NCBI RefSeq assembly: GCF_002863585.1
Contig: NZ_PGUY01000060.1
Coordinates: 1 to 37,228, forward strand
Length of the DNA stretch: 37,228 bases
Origin: Peribacillus deserti
Lineage (GTDB): Bacteria; Bacillota; Bacilli; Bacillales; DSM-1321
Reading direction: 5' to 3'
A program made the translations under genes and the position numbers. Shown here in pieces: positions 16,651-25,923 of the stretch. The number at the start of each line of letters is the position of its first letter. Within the stretch, counting starts at the first letter, position 1. The notes under the pieces were generated by a model. That model was not told where the DNA came from, did no database searches, and saw only the letters and a list, made by a program, of their open reading frames with translations.

Positions 16651-17949
16651 TTATTCATCAGCCTCAATCTTCGATTCCTTCGAAGACTCTGTCATACGCC
16701 AGTATACTAGTAGACTTACTGCAATACATGCTGCTACATAGTAGTAAAAGAGAGATTCGTGTCCGATGTTTTTCAGCCAGAGTGCGATGAATTCTGCGGT
16801 ACCTCCGAATACTGCTACGGTGATGGCATAAGGAAAGCCTACGCCGAGAGCACGGATTTTAGTTGGAAACAATTCTGCTTTTACAATGGCATTGATGGAT
16901 GTGTAACCAGTCACTATTACAAGCCCAACCATCATGAGCAGGAAAGCTGCCATCGGACTATCGGTTTTTTCCATAAGCATGAAGAGTGGAACAGTCAGAA
17001 GCGTCCCGAATATTCCGAAGCCCATAAGCAGCGGACGGCGCCCGATCCGGTCGGAAAGCCCCCCGGCTAGCGGCTGCAGTACAATGAATATAAGCAGGGC
17101 CATGAAGTTGATCCAGCTGACCTGCTCTTTTTCAAGGCCGACTGTGTTAACCATGAATTTCTGCAGGTAGGTTGTATACGTATAGAAGGCGACGGTTCCG
17201 CCAAGAGTCAGGCCGACTACGGTCAGGACTGCTTTTGGATACTTGACCAGTATTTTAAGCGTCCCTGCGCTTTCGCTGTTGGTAGTTTTCATTTTTTCGA
17301 ACTGCTCGGATTCGTCCATCGTGCGGCGGAGCCATAAAACGGCTAATGCACCTAGTGCTCCTATGACAAATGGTATTCTCCAGCCCCAGGAATTCATATC
17401 TGATTCGCTTAGGATTTGCTGCAGGATAATTTGAACGCCTAGTGCCACCAGCTGGCCGGCTACAAGAGTAACATATTGGAAGCTTGAGTAGAACCCGCGG
17501 CGGCCGCTGCTCGCCATTTCGGATAAATAAGTGGCCGATGTCCCATACTCTCCTCCTAATGAAATTCCCTGCAATAGGCGGGCAAGCACCAGGATGATCG
17601 GTGCCAATACCCCGATTGATTGATAGCTCGGTGTCAGGGCAATGACCAGTGATCCCGCGGCCATTATGGTGATTGATAGGGTAAGTGCTGCCCGCCTGCC
17701 ATGCCGGTCAGCATAACGGCCCATTATCAGGCTGCCGATCGGGCGCATGAGGAATCCTACGGCAAAAATGGCTGCTGTATTAAGCAGCTGAGAAGTAGGA
17801 TCTCCCTTTGGGAAGAATTCTGCCGAAAAATAAACAGCAAAGGCAGAATAGACATACCAGTCGTACCATTCGATCAGGTTACCGACCGACCCCTTGAAGA
17901 TATTGGCGGTGATCCGCCTTGAGTTTGCTCGTTCTGCGGATGATTTCAT
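16651..17949 (-). CDS. MHS-family MFS permease (alpha-ketoglutarate permease-like)
   Basis: A 432-residue, 12-helix major facilitator of the metabolite:H+ symporter family (KgtP, ProP, ShiA relatives). Family marks are NIFKGSVGNLIEWYDWYVYS before and in helix 1, MRPIGSLIMGRYADRHGRR in the loop 2-3 signature, LLQGISLGGEYGTSATYLSE in helix 4, and the repeated signature GLSDRIGRRPLL in the second half. The length equals that of E. coli KgtP. A dicarboxylate such as 2-oxoglutarate is a reasonable substrate guess, not proven. The start at 17949 has AAGGAGG at ideal spacing and is preferred over a longer frame to 18003. It has its own terminator and no obvious partner genes. The region upstream (17950-18164) is short and AT-rich. 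Confidence 0.9.
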   Translation of the reverse strand: MKSSAERANSRRITANIFKGSVGNLIEWYDWYVYSAFAVYFSAEFFPKGDPTSQLLNTAAIFAVGFLMRPIGSLIMGRYADRHGRRAALTLSITIMAAGSLVIALTPSYQSIGVLAPIILVLARLLQGISLGGEYGTSATYLSEMASSGRRGFYSSFQYVTLVAGQLVALGVQIILQQILSESDMNSWGWRIPFVIGALGALAVLWLRRTMDESEQFEKMKTTNSESAGTLKILVKYPKAVLTVVGLTLGGTVAFYTYTTYLQKFMVNTVGLEKEQVSWINFMALLIFIVLQPLAGGLSDRIGRRPLLMGFGIFGTLLTVPLFMLMEKTDSPMAAFLLMMVGLVIVTGYTSINAIVKAELFPTKIRALGVGFPYAITVAVFGGTAEFIALWLKNIGHESLFYYYVAACIAVSLLVYWRMTESSKESKIEADE

Positions 17950-18164
17950 ACTTGTCCTCCTTATGTATTCTGATGGATGTTTACGCTGCACGGAGATGTG
18001 CATGAATGAAAACAGAATTAGAAGATATGAAAGCGTATTCTGTTTAGTTATTATTCTCTCATATTATTTCACTAAAGTGAATTTTCAAAACTAGTAAATT
18101 TAGATAGGTTTTTTACCATTAACGCAGAATACTAGAAAGGATGCCAAGGAAAGGAGAATGTTAG

Positions 18165-18731
18165 ATGTCACAAACCACCGAAAAAAAACGGAAGTTTCCA
18201 GTTCTGGAGACAGAGCGGTTTATCTTACGAAAGATCATTCCCAGCGATGCACCAGAACTATTTCACTATTTTTCCAAAGATGAAGTTACGAAGTATTATG
18301 ATCTTGATACGTTAACAAGTATGAACCAAGCGGCAGAGTTAATTATCGGTCTGCAGGAATCGTTCGAGAAAAACGAGGGGATTAGATGGGGGGTTGCTTT
18401 AAAGGAAACAGATAAAATAATAGGAAGCGCCGGGTACCATAGCTGGGAAAAGTCACATTTCAAAGCAGAGCTTGGTTTTGAAGTTACTCCAGAATATTGG
18501 CGGAAGGGAGTCATGACCGAGATTCTTCCAGCTGTTATTTCTTACGCCTTTCATCAAATGGGCCTAAACCGGATTGAAGCAAGGTACCACCCAGGGAACA
18601 TTGCGTCAAAAGGCACATTGCGGAAACAGGGATTTACGATTGAAGGAGTGTCTAGAGAATCGTCTTTTGAAAAAGGGAGATTTTGCGATGCAGTGGTTTG
18701 CTCTTTGTTAAAAAAGGATTTATATAAATAG
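18165..18731 (+). CDS. GNAT N-acetyltransferase, RimJ/RimL type
   Basis: A 188-residue protein of the RimJ/RimL/YdaF branch of GNAT. The first strand and helix read LETERFILRKIIPSDAPELF. The central strands GVALKETDKIIGSAGYH and AELGFEVTPEYWRKGVMTE contain the acetyl-CoA pyrophosphate-loop region (YWRKGVMTE). The C-terminal NRIEARYHPGNIASKGTLRKQGF is the characteristic RimJ/L segment. It transfers acetyl from acetyl-CoA to an amine; the acceptor (ribosomal protein, polyamine or small molecule) is not predictable. ATG 18165 follows AAAGGAGA. A terminator follows directly, so it is monocistronic. Confidence 0.9.
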   Translation: MSQTTEKKRKFPVLETERFILRKIIPSDAPELFHYFSKDEVTKYYDLDTLTSMNQAAELIIGLQESFEKNEGIRWGVALKETDKIIGSAGYHSWEKSHFKAELGFEVTPEYWRKGVMTEILPAVISYAFHQMGLNRIEARYHPGNIASKGTLRKQGFTIEGVSRESSFEKGRFCDAVVCSLLKKDLYK

Positions 18732-18738
18732 TCACTAT

Positions 18739-18763
18739 GGACCTTTTTACAAGGTTCTTTTTT
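18739..18763 (+). terminator. Terminator of the GNAT gene
   Basis: GGACCTT (18739-18745) pairs with AAGGTTC (18751-18757; one G-U pair) around TTTAC and runs into TTTTTT. Confidence 0.8.
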
Positions 18764-18916
18764 AATGAGTTCCAGAGACAGCCATTTTTAGAAATAGAAA
18801 TGTCGAATGATTTGGAACGTGCGTTCGTGATTAATACTGTGAAAACAATATCTATTTGATATAATAGGTGTTAAACGAAAATTGTGATGGATAAACCACA
18901 GTACGGGGTGAAGATA

Positions 18917-20059
18917 GTGAAATTTATACATACTGCCGATTGGCATTTAGGAAAGATTGTGCACGGCATTCATATGACTGAAGAGCAGCGGGAAATGTTA
19001 GTCCAGTTTGTTCAGCTGGTGGAGGAGGAACAGCCGGATGCGGTCATTATTGCCGGGGACTTATATGACCGCTCCGTTCCTCCGACTGAAGCTGTGGAAC
19101 TTCTGGATGAAATTCTTTTTAAAATTAATGTAGAGATGAAAATCCCGGTAGTGGCGATTGCAGGGAACCATGACAGTGCAGAGCGTCTTTCCTTTGGGAC
19201 GAGCTGGTATAAGCAGAGCCGGCTATTCATTCAGGGGAAGCTGTCTGCAGATTTTACGCCTGTTCAGATTGGTGGGGTAAATTTTTACAGTATTCCATAT
19301 GCAGAGCCGGGAACGGTCCGCTACCTGCTGGATGACAGCAGCATCCATTCCCATCAGGATGCAATGAAGGCTTTGGTTGGAAAAATTGAAGAAAAATTAA
19401 ATCCAAATGAGCCAAATGTGCTGGTTGGACATGCATTTGTCCTTGGCGGTAAAACCTCTGACTCAGAGCGGAGCTTATCTGTCGGCGGTTCGGGCTGTGT
19501 GTCTGCCGATCTTTTTGACTGCTTCCATTATACAGCCATGGGCCACCTCCACAGTCCTGATGCTATTAAACATCCAAAAGTATATTATTCGGGATCGCTG
19601 ATGAAATATTCATTTTCTGAGGCTAAGCAGAAGAAGGCTGTGTCCGTTATCGAAATGAAAGAAGATGGAACGTTTGAATTGCAATGCCGTTCCCTTAAGC
19701 CGCGCAATGATATGAGGGAATTATCCGGATACCTCGAAGAACTGCTGGATCCCTCATTCTATCAGTCTCAAAGAATCCAGGATTATATAAAAGTCACTCT
19801 GCTTGATGAGGGAACGATCCTTGACCCAATGGGCAAGCTGCGCCAGGTATATCCCAATATCCTGCACCTTGAGCGAAAATGGGATTTCACTGATTTGAAG
19901 CGGAAACAATCTTATTCGGCACAGAGAGACGAGAAGAAGTCTGAGCTGGATTTATTCCAGACATTTTATTCAAATATGACAGACCGAAGCTTTGACGATT
20001 CAAAACTTGCTGTCATGACTTCGGTCATTGAAAAGACAAAAAGGGAGGGTGATTTCTGA
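18917..20059 (+). CDS. sbcD: Exonuclease subunit SbcD (Mre11-type nuclease)
   Basis: The nuclease subunit of the SbcCD (Rad50-Mre11) complex, which opens hairpins and processes double-strand DNA ends in an ATP- and Mn-dependent way. The phosphoesterase motifs are TADWHLGK (metal ligands D8, H10), IIAGDLYDRSVPP, IAGNHDSAERL, VLVGHAF and MGHLHSPD, followed by the capping domain and the C-terminal helices that bind SbcC. GTG 18917 is chosen because GGGGTG lies 6 bases before it and all homologues begin with KFIHTADWH; it gives 380 residues. An earlier ATG at 18884 adds 11 residues with no ribosome site. The stop codon overlaps the sbcC start (TGATG), so the two are translationally coupled. Confidence 0.96.
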   Translation: MKFIHTADWHLGKIVHGIHMTEEQREMLVQFVQLVEEEQPDAVIIAGDLYDRSVPPTEAVELLDEILFKINVEMKIPVVAIAGNHDSAERLSFGTSWYKQSRLFIQGKLSADFTPVQIGGVNFYSIPYAEPGTVRYLLDDSSIHSHQDAMKALVGKIEEKLNPNEPNVLVGHAFVLGGKTSDSERSLSVGGSGCVSADLFDCFHYTAMGHLHSPDAIKHPKVYYSGSLMKYSFSEAKQKKAVSVIEMKEDGTFELQCRSLKPRNDMRELSGYLEELLDPSFYQSQRIQDYIKVTLLDEGTILDPMGKLRQVYPNILHLERKWDFTDLKRKQSYSAQRDEKKSELDLFQTFYSNMTDRSFDDSKLAVMTSVIEKTKREGDF

Positions 20060-23000
20060 TGAGACCGCTGAGGATCACCATGCAGGCATTCGGTCCATAT
20101 GCACAAAAGGAAGAGATTGATTTTTCCTCTCTTGGCAGCCGGACTATGTTTGTTATCTCAGGGAAAACAGGATCAGGCAAAACCACCATTTTTGATGGAC
20201 TGAGCTTTGCCATTTATGGAAAGGCAAGCGGCGAAGACAGAAGCGGCCAGGAATTAAGAAGCCAATTTGCCGATGAAGACTCTCTTACAGAAGTTTCTTT
20301 AGAATTCTCGTTAAGAGGAAAAGTGTATTACATACACCGCTCACCCCAGCAGGAACGTAAGAAGAAGTCTGGTGAAGGAACCACGACTGTAACGGCAAAG
20401 GCTGAGCTTTATGAGGTCAATGAAGACGGCGAAAGAGTACTAATAGGTGCCAATGTACGTGAAGTAGATGAGAAAATCAAACAAATCATCGGTCTTGATG
20501 CTAACCAGTTCCGACAAATCCTTATGATTCCTCAAGGCGAGTTCAGAAAGCTGCTTACCTCCGAAAGTAAAGATAAGGAAGTGATCCTGCAGCGTTTATT
20601 CCATACAGAAATCTATAAAAGGATAGAAGAAAAGCTGAAAGAAGAAGCAACTCTTTTAAAAAAGCAGGCCGATGCCAATAAAAATGAACGAAAAGCTTTA
20701 ATAAAAGACATCCAGGCAGGGGAATATGAAGAACTTCAATCTGAAATGAATCTGGATGATCCAAACGAGATACGGATTCTTTCCTTATTGGAAGAGCTAA
20801 ACAGGGCACTGAAAGATAAAAGCAGGAGCCTGGAACTTGAAGAGAAGCAAAAGCAGCAGACAAGGGATCACATTCAGCAGAAAATATATCAGGCCGAAGA
20901 ATTGATATCAAAGCTGAAGGAACGTGACAGACTTAAGCAGAACAAGGAAGAGCTCGAAGCGAAAAAAAGTGAAATTGACTCCGTAAAAAAAAGTCTGCTT
21001 CTTGCTGCAAAAGCTGCACAGCTTGAAAAACAGGAAGAGTTTTATCTAAAAGTAGGCAGGCAGGTAAAAAGCACGGAGGAAGAAGCAGCTAATCTATCAA
21101 TTGAAGCTGAACAGCTGAAGCTGAAAGTCCAAAAAGCAGAAGAGAGATATCAGCAGGAGCTTGGAAAGAAAGAGCAGCGTGAACAAGCGTCAGCTGAGGT
21201 TCACCGCCTTAAGAGTCTTCGTGAATCAGTGTCTGTTTTCTCCGGTCTTCAGAAAGAAACAGAACAGCTTCATCAAAAGCTCAAATTGGCTAAAGATCAT
21301 AAACAAAAGGCTGAGAGCAGGGCTGTTTTCCTGGAGAAAGAAGAAGAGAAGCTGTACTTGCAGAAAGAAGAAAGTGACGCAGCGGCCTTGAAGTTTTCAG
21401 AGCAGGAAAGAGCACTTGAGACTGTAAAACGAATGCTTACAGATCTTGACCGGATCAAAAAGAGCCAGAGTGAGCTGATGAATGATGAAAAGCTTTATGT
21501 ATTAAAGAAAACCAATCTGGAACAAAAAGAACGGGAGTTAGAACATGTAAGGGAAACTCTCAATCAGCTTGAAAATAAGTGGAGACATTCGCATGCTGGA
21601 ATTCTTGCCTCTCTTTTAGTGGAAGGAGAACCATGCGCTGTCTGCGGTTCTACCTCCCATCCCGCTCCTGCGGCTGCCCTTGGGGATATGCCGACTGAAG
21701 ACGAGCTGAATGCGAAAAGGGAACTGCTGTCTTCCGCCGAAAAAGCGAAGAGTGTGGCCGAAACAGGATATTATCAGGCTAAGTCTGGATTTGAAGGAGC
21801 CAGGAGGCTGCTCGAAGATCGAGTAAGCAGCATAAAGGAAATACTCCACGACTTCCAGCTCGGGGACTTACCGCTCCATACTGCTGATTTTCAGCATCAG
21901 CTCACCTCGCTTGCAGAAGAGCTTGAGTTCCTGGGCAAAAAGAAGAGCCAGCAGCCTGTTATAACAGCGGAGTTAGGAAAGATAAAGGGAGAAAAGAATA
22001 ATATAAGAGAAAAAATTAAAATGTTTGCTGGAGAAGAGGAAGCGGCAGGCAGGGACTATGCAGAAGCCAGTTCAAGGCTTTTGAGTATACAGGAATCACT
22101 GCCTGAAGAGCTGCGATCTATGAGTGCGTATGAATCGGCACTAAAACTGGCAGCTTCATTACAGCAAAAACTGCAAGATGAGCTCGAGAAATCGCAGCAG
22201 GAACTGCAGAAAGCCAGTCGGCAGGAATCCAATATTCAAGCCCTTAGGGAGTCTGCTGACAAACGGCTTGCAGAGCTAAAGGCAGAGCTGGAGCAGGAAC
22301 GTTCCCGCTTTGTGGCAGATATGCAGGACCAGGGATTTGAGAAGTATGGTGACTACAGAGGAGCTAAAAAAACGGAGCAGCAAGTTACCTCACTTGAAGC
22401 TGCAATTGCTGAGTATGAGAAGGATTACAACAGAGTGAAAGAGCTGTTTCATGACTTGGAGCTGAAGCTGAAAGGCCTGGAAAAACCTGACCTGGACGCT
22501 CTTAAACAAGCATTTGCAGCCATAAACAGTGAGCTTGAGCAGCATAGGGCCGAAAGCAGAAATGTGATCGTCCAGCTCCAGAAAAATCAGCAGATCCATA
22601 AAAAGCTTCAGGCAATGCTCGAAGAACAGAAAGACCTCGATGAAAAGTACAAAGTAATCGGTCATTTATATGAAGTATCCCGCGGCCAGAATCCTTTCCG
22701 GATTACATTTGAAAGATTTGTTCTAGCGGCTTTCCTTGATGATATCCTGCAGGAAGCGAATCTGCGGCTGACGAAGATGACCAGCGGCAGATATCAGCTG
22801 CTTAGGAAAGTGGATCCTACCCGGAGGAATATTCAGAGCGGGCTTGAGCTTTCCGTGTTTGATCAATATACCGGCCAGGAGCGCCATGTTAAGACTCTTT
22901 CTGGCGGTGAGAGCTTTAAAGCTGCGCTTGCGCTTGCATTGGGACTTGCCGATGTGGTACAGCAGTATTCAGGCGGGGTTTCGCTGGAGACTATGTTCAT

Positions 23001-23193
23001 TGATGAAGGATTTGGGACACTTGACCCCGAATCATTAGATAACGCGATAGAAGCACTTGTGGATATTCAAAGCAGCGGACGGCTTGTGGGGATCATTTCG
23101 CATGTGCCGGAGCTGAAAGAACGGATAGATGCCCGACTTGAGGTAACGGCCACACAGAATGGCAGTTTTACAGAATTTAAGATTATGAATTAA
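20059..23193 (+). CDS. sbcC: Exonuclease subunit SbcC (Rad50-type SMC ATPase)
   Basis: The SMC-like ATPase partner of SbcD, 1044 residues. Walker [16 protein letters not shown] is near residues 33-47. Two long coiled-coil arms rich in Glu, Lys and Gln follow, with a zinc hook CAVCGS between them (C526 and C529) that joins two SbcC arms. The C-terminal lobe has the ABC signature [20 protein letters not shown], then Walker [13 protein letters not shown] with the catalytic Glu, and a D loop. The ATG at 20059 shares its A with the sbcD stop. Length is slightly below B. subtilis SbcC but no domain is missing. The coaW start follows after 33 bases without a terminator. Confidence 0.96.
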   Translation: MRPLRITMQAFGPYAQKEEIDFSSLGSRTMFVISGKTGSGKTTIFDGLSFAIYGKASGEDRSGQELRSQFADEDSLTEVSLEFSLRGKVYYIHRSPQQERKKKSGEGTTTVTAKAELYEVNEDGERVLIGANVREVDEKIKQIIGLDANQFRQILMIPQGEFRKLLTSESKDKEVILQRLFHTEIYKRIEEKLKEEATLLKKQADANKNERKALIKDIQAGEYEELQSEMNLDDPNEIRILSLLEELNRALKDKSRSLELEEKQKQQTRDHIQQKIYQAEELISKLKERDRLKQNKEELEAKKSEIDSVKKSLLLAAKAAQLEKQEEFYLKVGRQVKSTEEEAANLSIEAEQLKLKVQKAEERYQQELGKKEQREQASAEVHRLKSLRESVSVFSGLQKETEQLHQKLKLAKDHKQKAESRAVFLEKEEEKLYLQKEESDAAALKFSEQERALETVKRMLTDLDRIKKSQSELMNDEKLYVLKKTNLEQKERELEHVRETLNQLENKWRHSHAGILASLLVEGEPCAVCGSTSHPAPAAALGDMPTEDELNAKRELLSSAEKAKSVAETGYYQAKSGFEGARRLLEDRVSSIKEILHDFQLGDLPLHTADFQHQLTSLAEELEFLGKKKSQQPVITAELGKIKGEKNNIREKIKMFAGEEEAAGRDYAEASSRLLSIQESLPEELRSMSAYESALKLAASLQQKLQDELEKSQQELQKASRQESNIQALRESADKRLAELKAELEQERSRFVADMQDQGFEKYGDYRGAKKTEQQVTSLEAAIAEYEKDYNRVKELFHDLELKLKGLEKPDLDALKQAFAAINSELEQHRAESRNVIVQLQKNQQIHKKLQAMLEEQKDLDEKYKVIGHLYEVSRGQNPFRITFERFVLAAFLDDILQEANLRLTKMTSGRYQLLRKVDPTRRNIQSGLELSVFDQYTGQERHVKTLSGGESFKAALALALGLADVVQQYSGGVSLETMFIDEGFGTLDPESLDNAIEALVDIQSSGRLVGIISHVPELKERIDARLEVTATQNGSFTEFKIMN

Positions 23194-23226
23194 GGGTGAA
23201 AAGATTAAAGTAGTGAGGTGATGGTC

Positions 23227-24039
23227 ATGGCAGGACAGCAGAAGATCGGATTGGATGCGGGGGGAACGCTGCTTAAAGCAGCTTATTTTGAAAATGGCAG
23301 GCTGCACTTGAAAAAATATTCGTATGAAAATTTTGACACATTCCTGCAATGGCTGCAGTTTACTGCTCCACGTGCGCGCTATTCGCTGACTGGTGGAAGA
23401 ACCGCATGGATCCAGGAAAGGCTGAAGGGAGCATCATTCAGGGGGGTGGATGAGTTCAGGGCTGTTACAGAAGGCTTCCGCTATCTGCTGGACCCGGCCC
23501 ATCCGCTGCTCGCGTCCGGTTTTATTCTTGCCAATGTCGGGACTGGTACATCGATTCACTATATGACCAGGGAAGAATCTGTCCGGATGGCTGGGTCAGG
23601 AGTCGGCGGAGGGACACTTATGGGGCTTGCATCCATTTTGGCAGGAGAAAAAGACTTCAACGAAATCTGCAGACTGGCTGAAGCTGGTGACCGAAGCAGG
23701 GTTGACCTGCAGGTGAAGGACATTTATGAGCCATCAGAGCCTCCGATCCCTGGTCATTTTACCGCCAGCAACTTTGGCAAAGCGATGCAGGGCGACATGA
23801 AAAAGGAAGATATTCTCGCCGCACTGGCGGGCATGATTACAGAAACTGTAGCACTGCTATCTACTCATAATGCAGGGGTTAAAGGTGTGAAGGATATCAT
23901 GTATATTGGAAACACACTTAATGGCAGCCGCTTATTTAAAGAATTTTTAAAGCAGACAACTGAAACTTTTGGATTTTCCTATCATGAGCTTGAAAATGGA
24001 GAATTCAGCGGGGCAATCGGTGCTTTACTTGCTGACTGA
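23227..24039 (+). CDS. coaW: Type II pantothenate kinase
   Basis: Phosphorylates pantothenate to 4'-phosphopantothenate, the first step of coenzyme A synthesis. The protein (270 residues) has the ASKHA-fold phosphate loop GLDAGGTLLKAAYF (residues 8-21) and the glycine-rich NVGTGTSIHYM and GSGVGGGTLMGLASIL segments that bind ATP. It ends with NTLNGSRLFKEFL and a FSGAIGALL motif, as in CoaW of staphylococci and bacilli. Type II enzymes resist feedback by CoA. ATG 23227 is used because GAGGTGAT precedes it and MAGQQKIGLDAGG is the natural N-terminus; an ATG two codons earlier (23221) is possible. It is probably the last gene of the sbcD-sbcC-coaW transcript, which ends at the following terminator. 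Confidence 0.93.
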   Translation: MAGQQKIGLDAGGTLLKAAYFENGRLHLKKYSYENFDTFLQWLQFTAPRARYSLTGGRTAWIQERLKGASFRGVDEFRAVTEGFRYLLDPAHPLLASGFILANVGTGTSIHYMTREESVRMAGSGVGGGTLMGLASILAGEKDFNEICRLAEAGDRSRVDLQVKDIYEPSEPPIPGHFTASNFGKAMQGDMKKEDILAALAGMITETVALLSTHNAGVKGVKDIMYIGNTLNGSRLFKEFLKQTTETFGFSYHELENGEFSGAIGALLAD

Positions 24040-24049
24040 AATATAATAA

Positions 24050-24085
24050 AAAGAGGAATTTCACTAATGAAATTCCTCCTTTTTA
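24050..24085 (+). terminator. Terminator after coaW
   Basis: GAGGAATTTCA (24053-24063) pairs with TGAAATTCCTC (24068-24078) around a 4-base loop and is followed by TTTTTA. A flanking run of A residues makes it usable on both strands. Confidence 0.9.
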
Positions 24086-24131
24086 TACGTTATGCCAGAA
24101 CTGGCTTACGTGTATTCACTACTTCCTGAAT

Positions 24132-24419
24132 TCACATCCGGAAGCCTTGTTGATCAATTCCCAGCTCAACAGCAGTAACGGCTTTACGGCCTGTGTTGAT
24201 ACCAGGACCTTGGTTTACACCGGGACCTTGGTTTACGCCAGGACCTTGGTTTACCTTTCCAACCCCTGCTTTTCCCGCGGTTTCTGCCAGGAGCGCATTA
24301 ACCGTTGCCGCTTTATTTACGGGCTGCTGCATGAAAACGTTCATATCAACTTTTATCCACTTTCTTTTATTTTTGAGGATTTTTTTCACAAGTTTTTCTA
24401 TCTTCTTTCTATTTCCCAT
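24132..24419 (-). CDS. Small basic protein with VNQGPG repeats, spore-associated candidate
   Basis: A 95-residue protein. The N-terminal third is strongly basic (MGNRKKIEKLVKKILKNKRK). A middle segment ends AETAGKAGVGK, three tandem hexapeptides of the form VNQGPG plus a degenerate INTGR unit follow, and the C-terminus is mildly acidic (TAVELGIDQQGFRM). The repeats are 18-base direct repeats around 24199-24255. ATG 24419 has AAAGGAG at correct spacing. CATAGATTA on the minus strand (24452-24460) fits the -10 consensus of the late sporulation factor sigma-K (CATANNNTA), though no good -35 is seen. Low-complexity Gly-Pro-Asn repeats and such a promoter would suit a coat or exosporium protein, but no known family is recognised. 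Confidence 0.65.
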   Translation of the reverse strand: MGNRKKIEKLVKKILKNKRKWIKVDMNVFMQQPVNKAATVNALLAETAGKAGVGKVNQGPGVNQGPGVNQGPGINTGRKAVTAVELGIDQQGFRM

Positions 24420-24652
24420 TGAATTTATCTCCTTTCTATATCAGATACTGTTAATCTATGTTTTTCTATCATAAATGACTATGTTATCGCCTTTTTGTTT
24501 ATTCATTTTTTAATATAAAAAGGGGATTTTAATGAATTTTCCTAGTTATTGACTGCCATCAATTCAGAAGGGAAAAGCATTTAGTGAAAGATGATGTTAT
24601 AGTAGATAACAAGATAACATTGAAGAACTGCCCGGGGAAGGAAGATATACAT

Positions 24653-25198
24653 ATGAATTTTGGAGTAAGAGATCTAATAAAATGGGGGATACCCGGATGG
24701 CTGTTTATTACAGTCCTATTAAGTTATTTTCTTATGGATGATAGAAAATCATTCATTCGATATATACATGGATATGATATTTCTTTTGGCGGATTTATCA
24801 CAGTATTATTAGGATTCGGGATCATTTTAGGGTATGCGATATACCAGATGAGTGTATTGTTTGGCTTTGTGATTTGGAATAAATGGGAAAACTACTTCCG
24901 CCATGAATTCAGGATGGACCAAATCATTATCAATGCTCCAAACGGTGAGAAAACACTGCGGATTTACAGCAGCCGTCTTGCATTAGTAGAGTCCTTACGG
25001 GCACTTAACGCAAGCTGCATTTTATCCTGCATATCCTTGATTCTATTGTTCTATTCCCACTCATGGACTACAGGCACGATTCTTCTTTTTCTTATAAATG
25101 CGCTGCTTCTGCTTATTTCTTTTGCAAATCAACGGTACCACAGAAAAAACCTGGATTATTTCATTACTAGGATATTGGTTGAAAGCAATAGACTCTAA
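24653..25198 (+). CDS. Hypothetical integral membrane protein, 181 aa
   Basis: ATG 24653 follows GGGGAAGGAAG; a frame open from GTG 24584 has no such site, so the later start is preferred. Four hydrophobic segments are seen: GIPGWLFITVLLSYFL, a glycine-rich one with GGFITVLLGFGIILGYAIY, and two close together near the C-terminus (SCILSCISLILLFY and TILLFLINALLLLISFA). Between the second and third lies a charged loop of about 55 residues (KWENYFRHEFRMDQ), probably cytoplasmic. The protein ends in a basic-polar tail. No family is recognised. It stands alone between two minus-strand genes. Confidence 0.65.
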   Translation: MNFGVRDLIKWGIPGWLFITVLLSYFLMDDRKSFIRYIHGYDISFGGFITVLLGFGIILGYAIYQMSVLFGFVIWNKWENYFRHEFRMDQIIINAPNGEKTLRIYSSRLALVESLRALNASCILSCISLILLFYSHSWTTGTILLFLINALLLLISFANQRYHRKNLDYFITRILVESNRL

Positions 25199-25223
25199 AG
25201 ATTCGGGAAATAATCCGGCTAAT

Positions 25224-25236
25224 GGGGATTGTCCCC
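25224..25236. repeat. GGGGAYNGTCCCC palindrome, copy 1
   Basis: GGGGATTGTCCCC, arms of five bases around a short centre. Two more copies of this type occur at 33633-33645 and 33688-33700, all intergenic. Confidence 0.6.
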
Positions 25237-25243
25237 GACAATG

Positions 25244-25271
25244 GCTTCCTGCAGTGCTGCAGGGAGTTTTT
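25244..25271 (+). terminator. Terminator of the membrane protein gene
   Basis: CTTCCTGCAG pairs with CTGCAGGGAG around TG and runs into TTTTTT. Confidence 0.85.
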
Positions 25272-25287
25272 TATATGAAGGAGAATA

Positions 25288-25778
25288 TTAACCCAATTTG
25301 TTTATAACTTTTTCCATAACGGCGGTTTTTACCTGAAATCCGTTTGCATTGATTACATCTTCAACCTTGACAACAGCATAACCCAAGGACTGATAGAGAC
25401 GGATATTTTGTTCTAAACCCATTCTGACCCTGCATTCTAGCTTATTTTCGCCTATTCCTCAGCATGATTTTCAAGCCACGATAACATCGACTTTGCCAAT
25501 CCTCTACCTCTCGCATAAGGCGGTACTGATACTCTTGAAAAATATAGAGAGTCTTCTCTTAGCGTAAATCTAGAAGAACCAAGAGGTATCCCATTAACCA
25601 AGCATAAGATGACTTTTTCTGTACCGTTTTTGAAGGAGTTAAGAAGAAAATCCACTGGCTCATCAATCGCGCTGGAAGGGATTTCCAGAACCCGGTATTC
25701 TTCAAAAGCTTCTCTCATCAGCTTATATGCTGTTTTGATATCATCTTCGTTTCCTAATCTGATTTGTGCTTTCATCAC
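25288..25778 (-). pseudogene. GNAT acetyltransferase, frameshifted
   Basis: From ATG 25778 (AAGTGATG context) the minus-strand frame encodes 108 residues of a GNAT enzyme: IRLGNEDDIKTAYKLMREAF at the start, and the acetyl-CoA loop VPPYARGRGLAKSMLSWLE. It stops at TAG 25452-25454. A shift of one base continues the fold: ENKLECRVRMGLEQNIRLYQ, then SLGYAVVKVEDVI and GFQVKTAVMEKV, to TAA at 25288-25290. RVRMGLEQN...LYQSLGY is the fourth conserved GNAT motif, so the lesion removes the C-terminal third of the domain. One base loss near 25455-25465 explains it. Either the gene was recently inactivated or there is a sequence error. Confidence 0.85.
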
Positions 25779-25923
25779 TTAACACGATCCTTCCGGTATC
25801 ATATTATTATGTCCTCACGCGGCGGTCCTGTTAGAAATTATAGCCTGTCTCTATTATACTAAAGGCAGAGGTATATTTAATGAAAAGTTATGCCAGATCT
25901 GCTGGCTGTGGAAGGGAATATAA

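Noticed and set aside
18884-18916. Longer N-terminus for SbcD from ATG 18884
   Set aside because: No ribosome site before it, while GTG 18917 has GGGGTG at the right distance and matches the family start.
20555-20911. Minus-strand frame of 118 codons inside sbcC
   Set aside because: It is antisense to the coiled-coil of SbcC, whose reading is unambiguous; composition is that of a complement frame.
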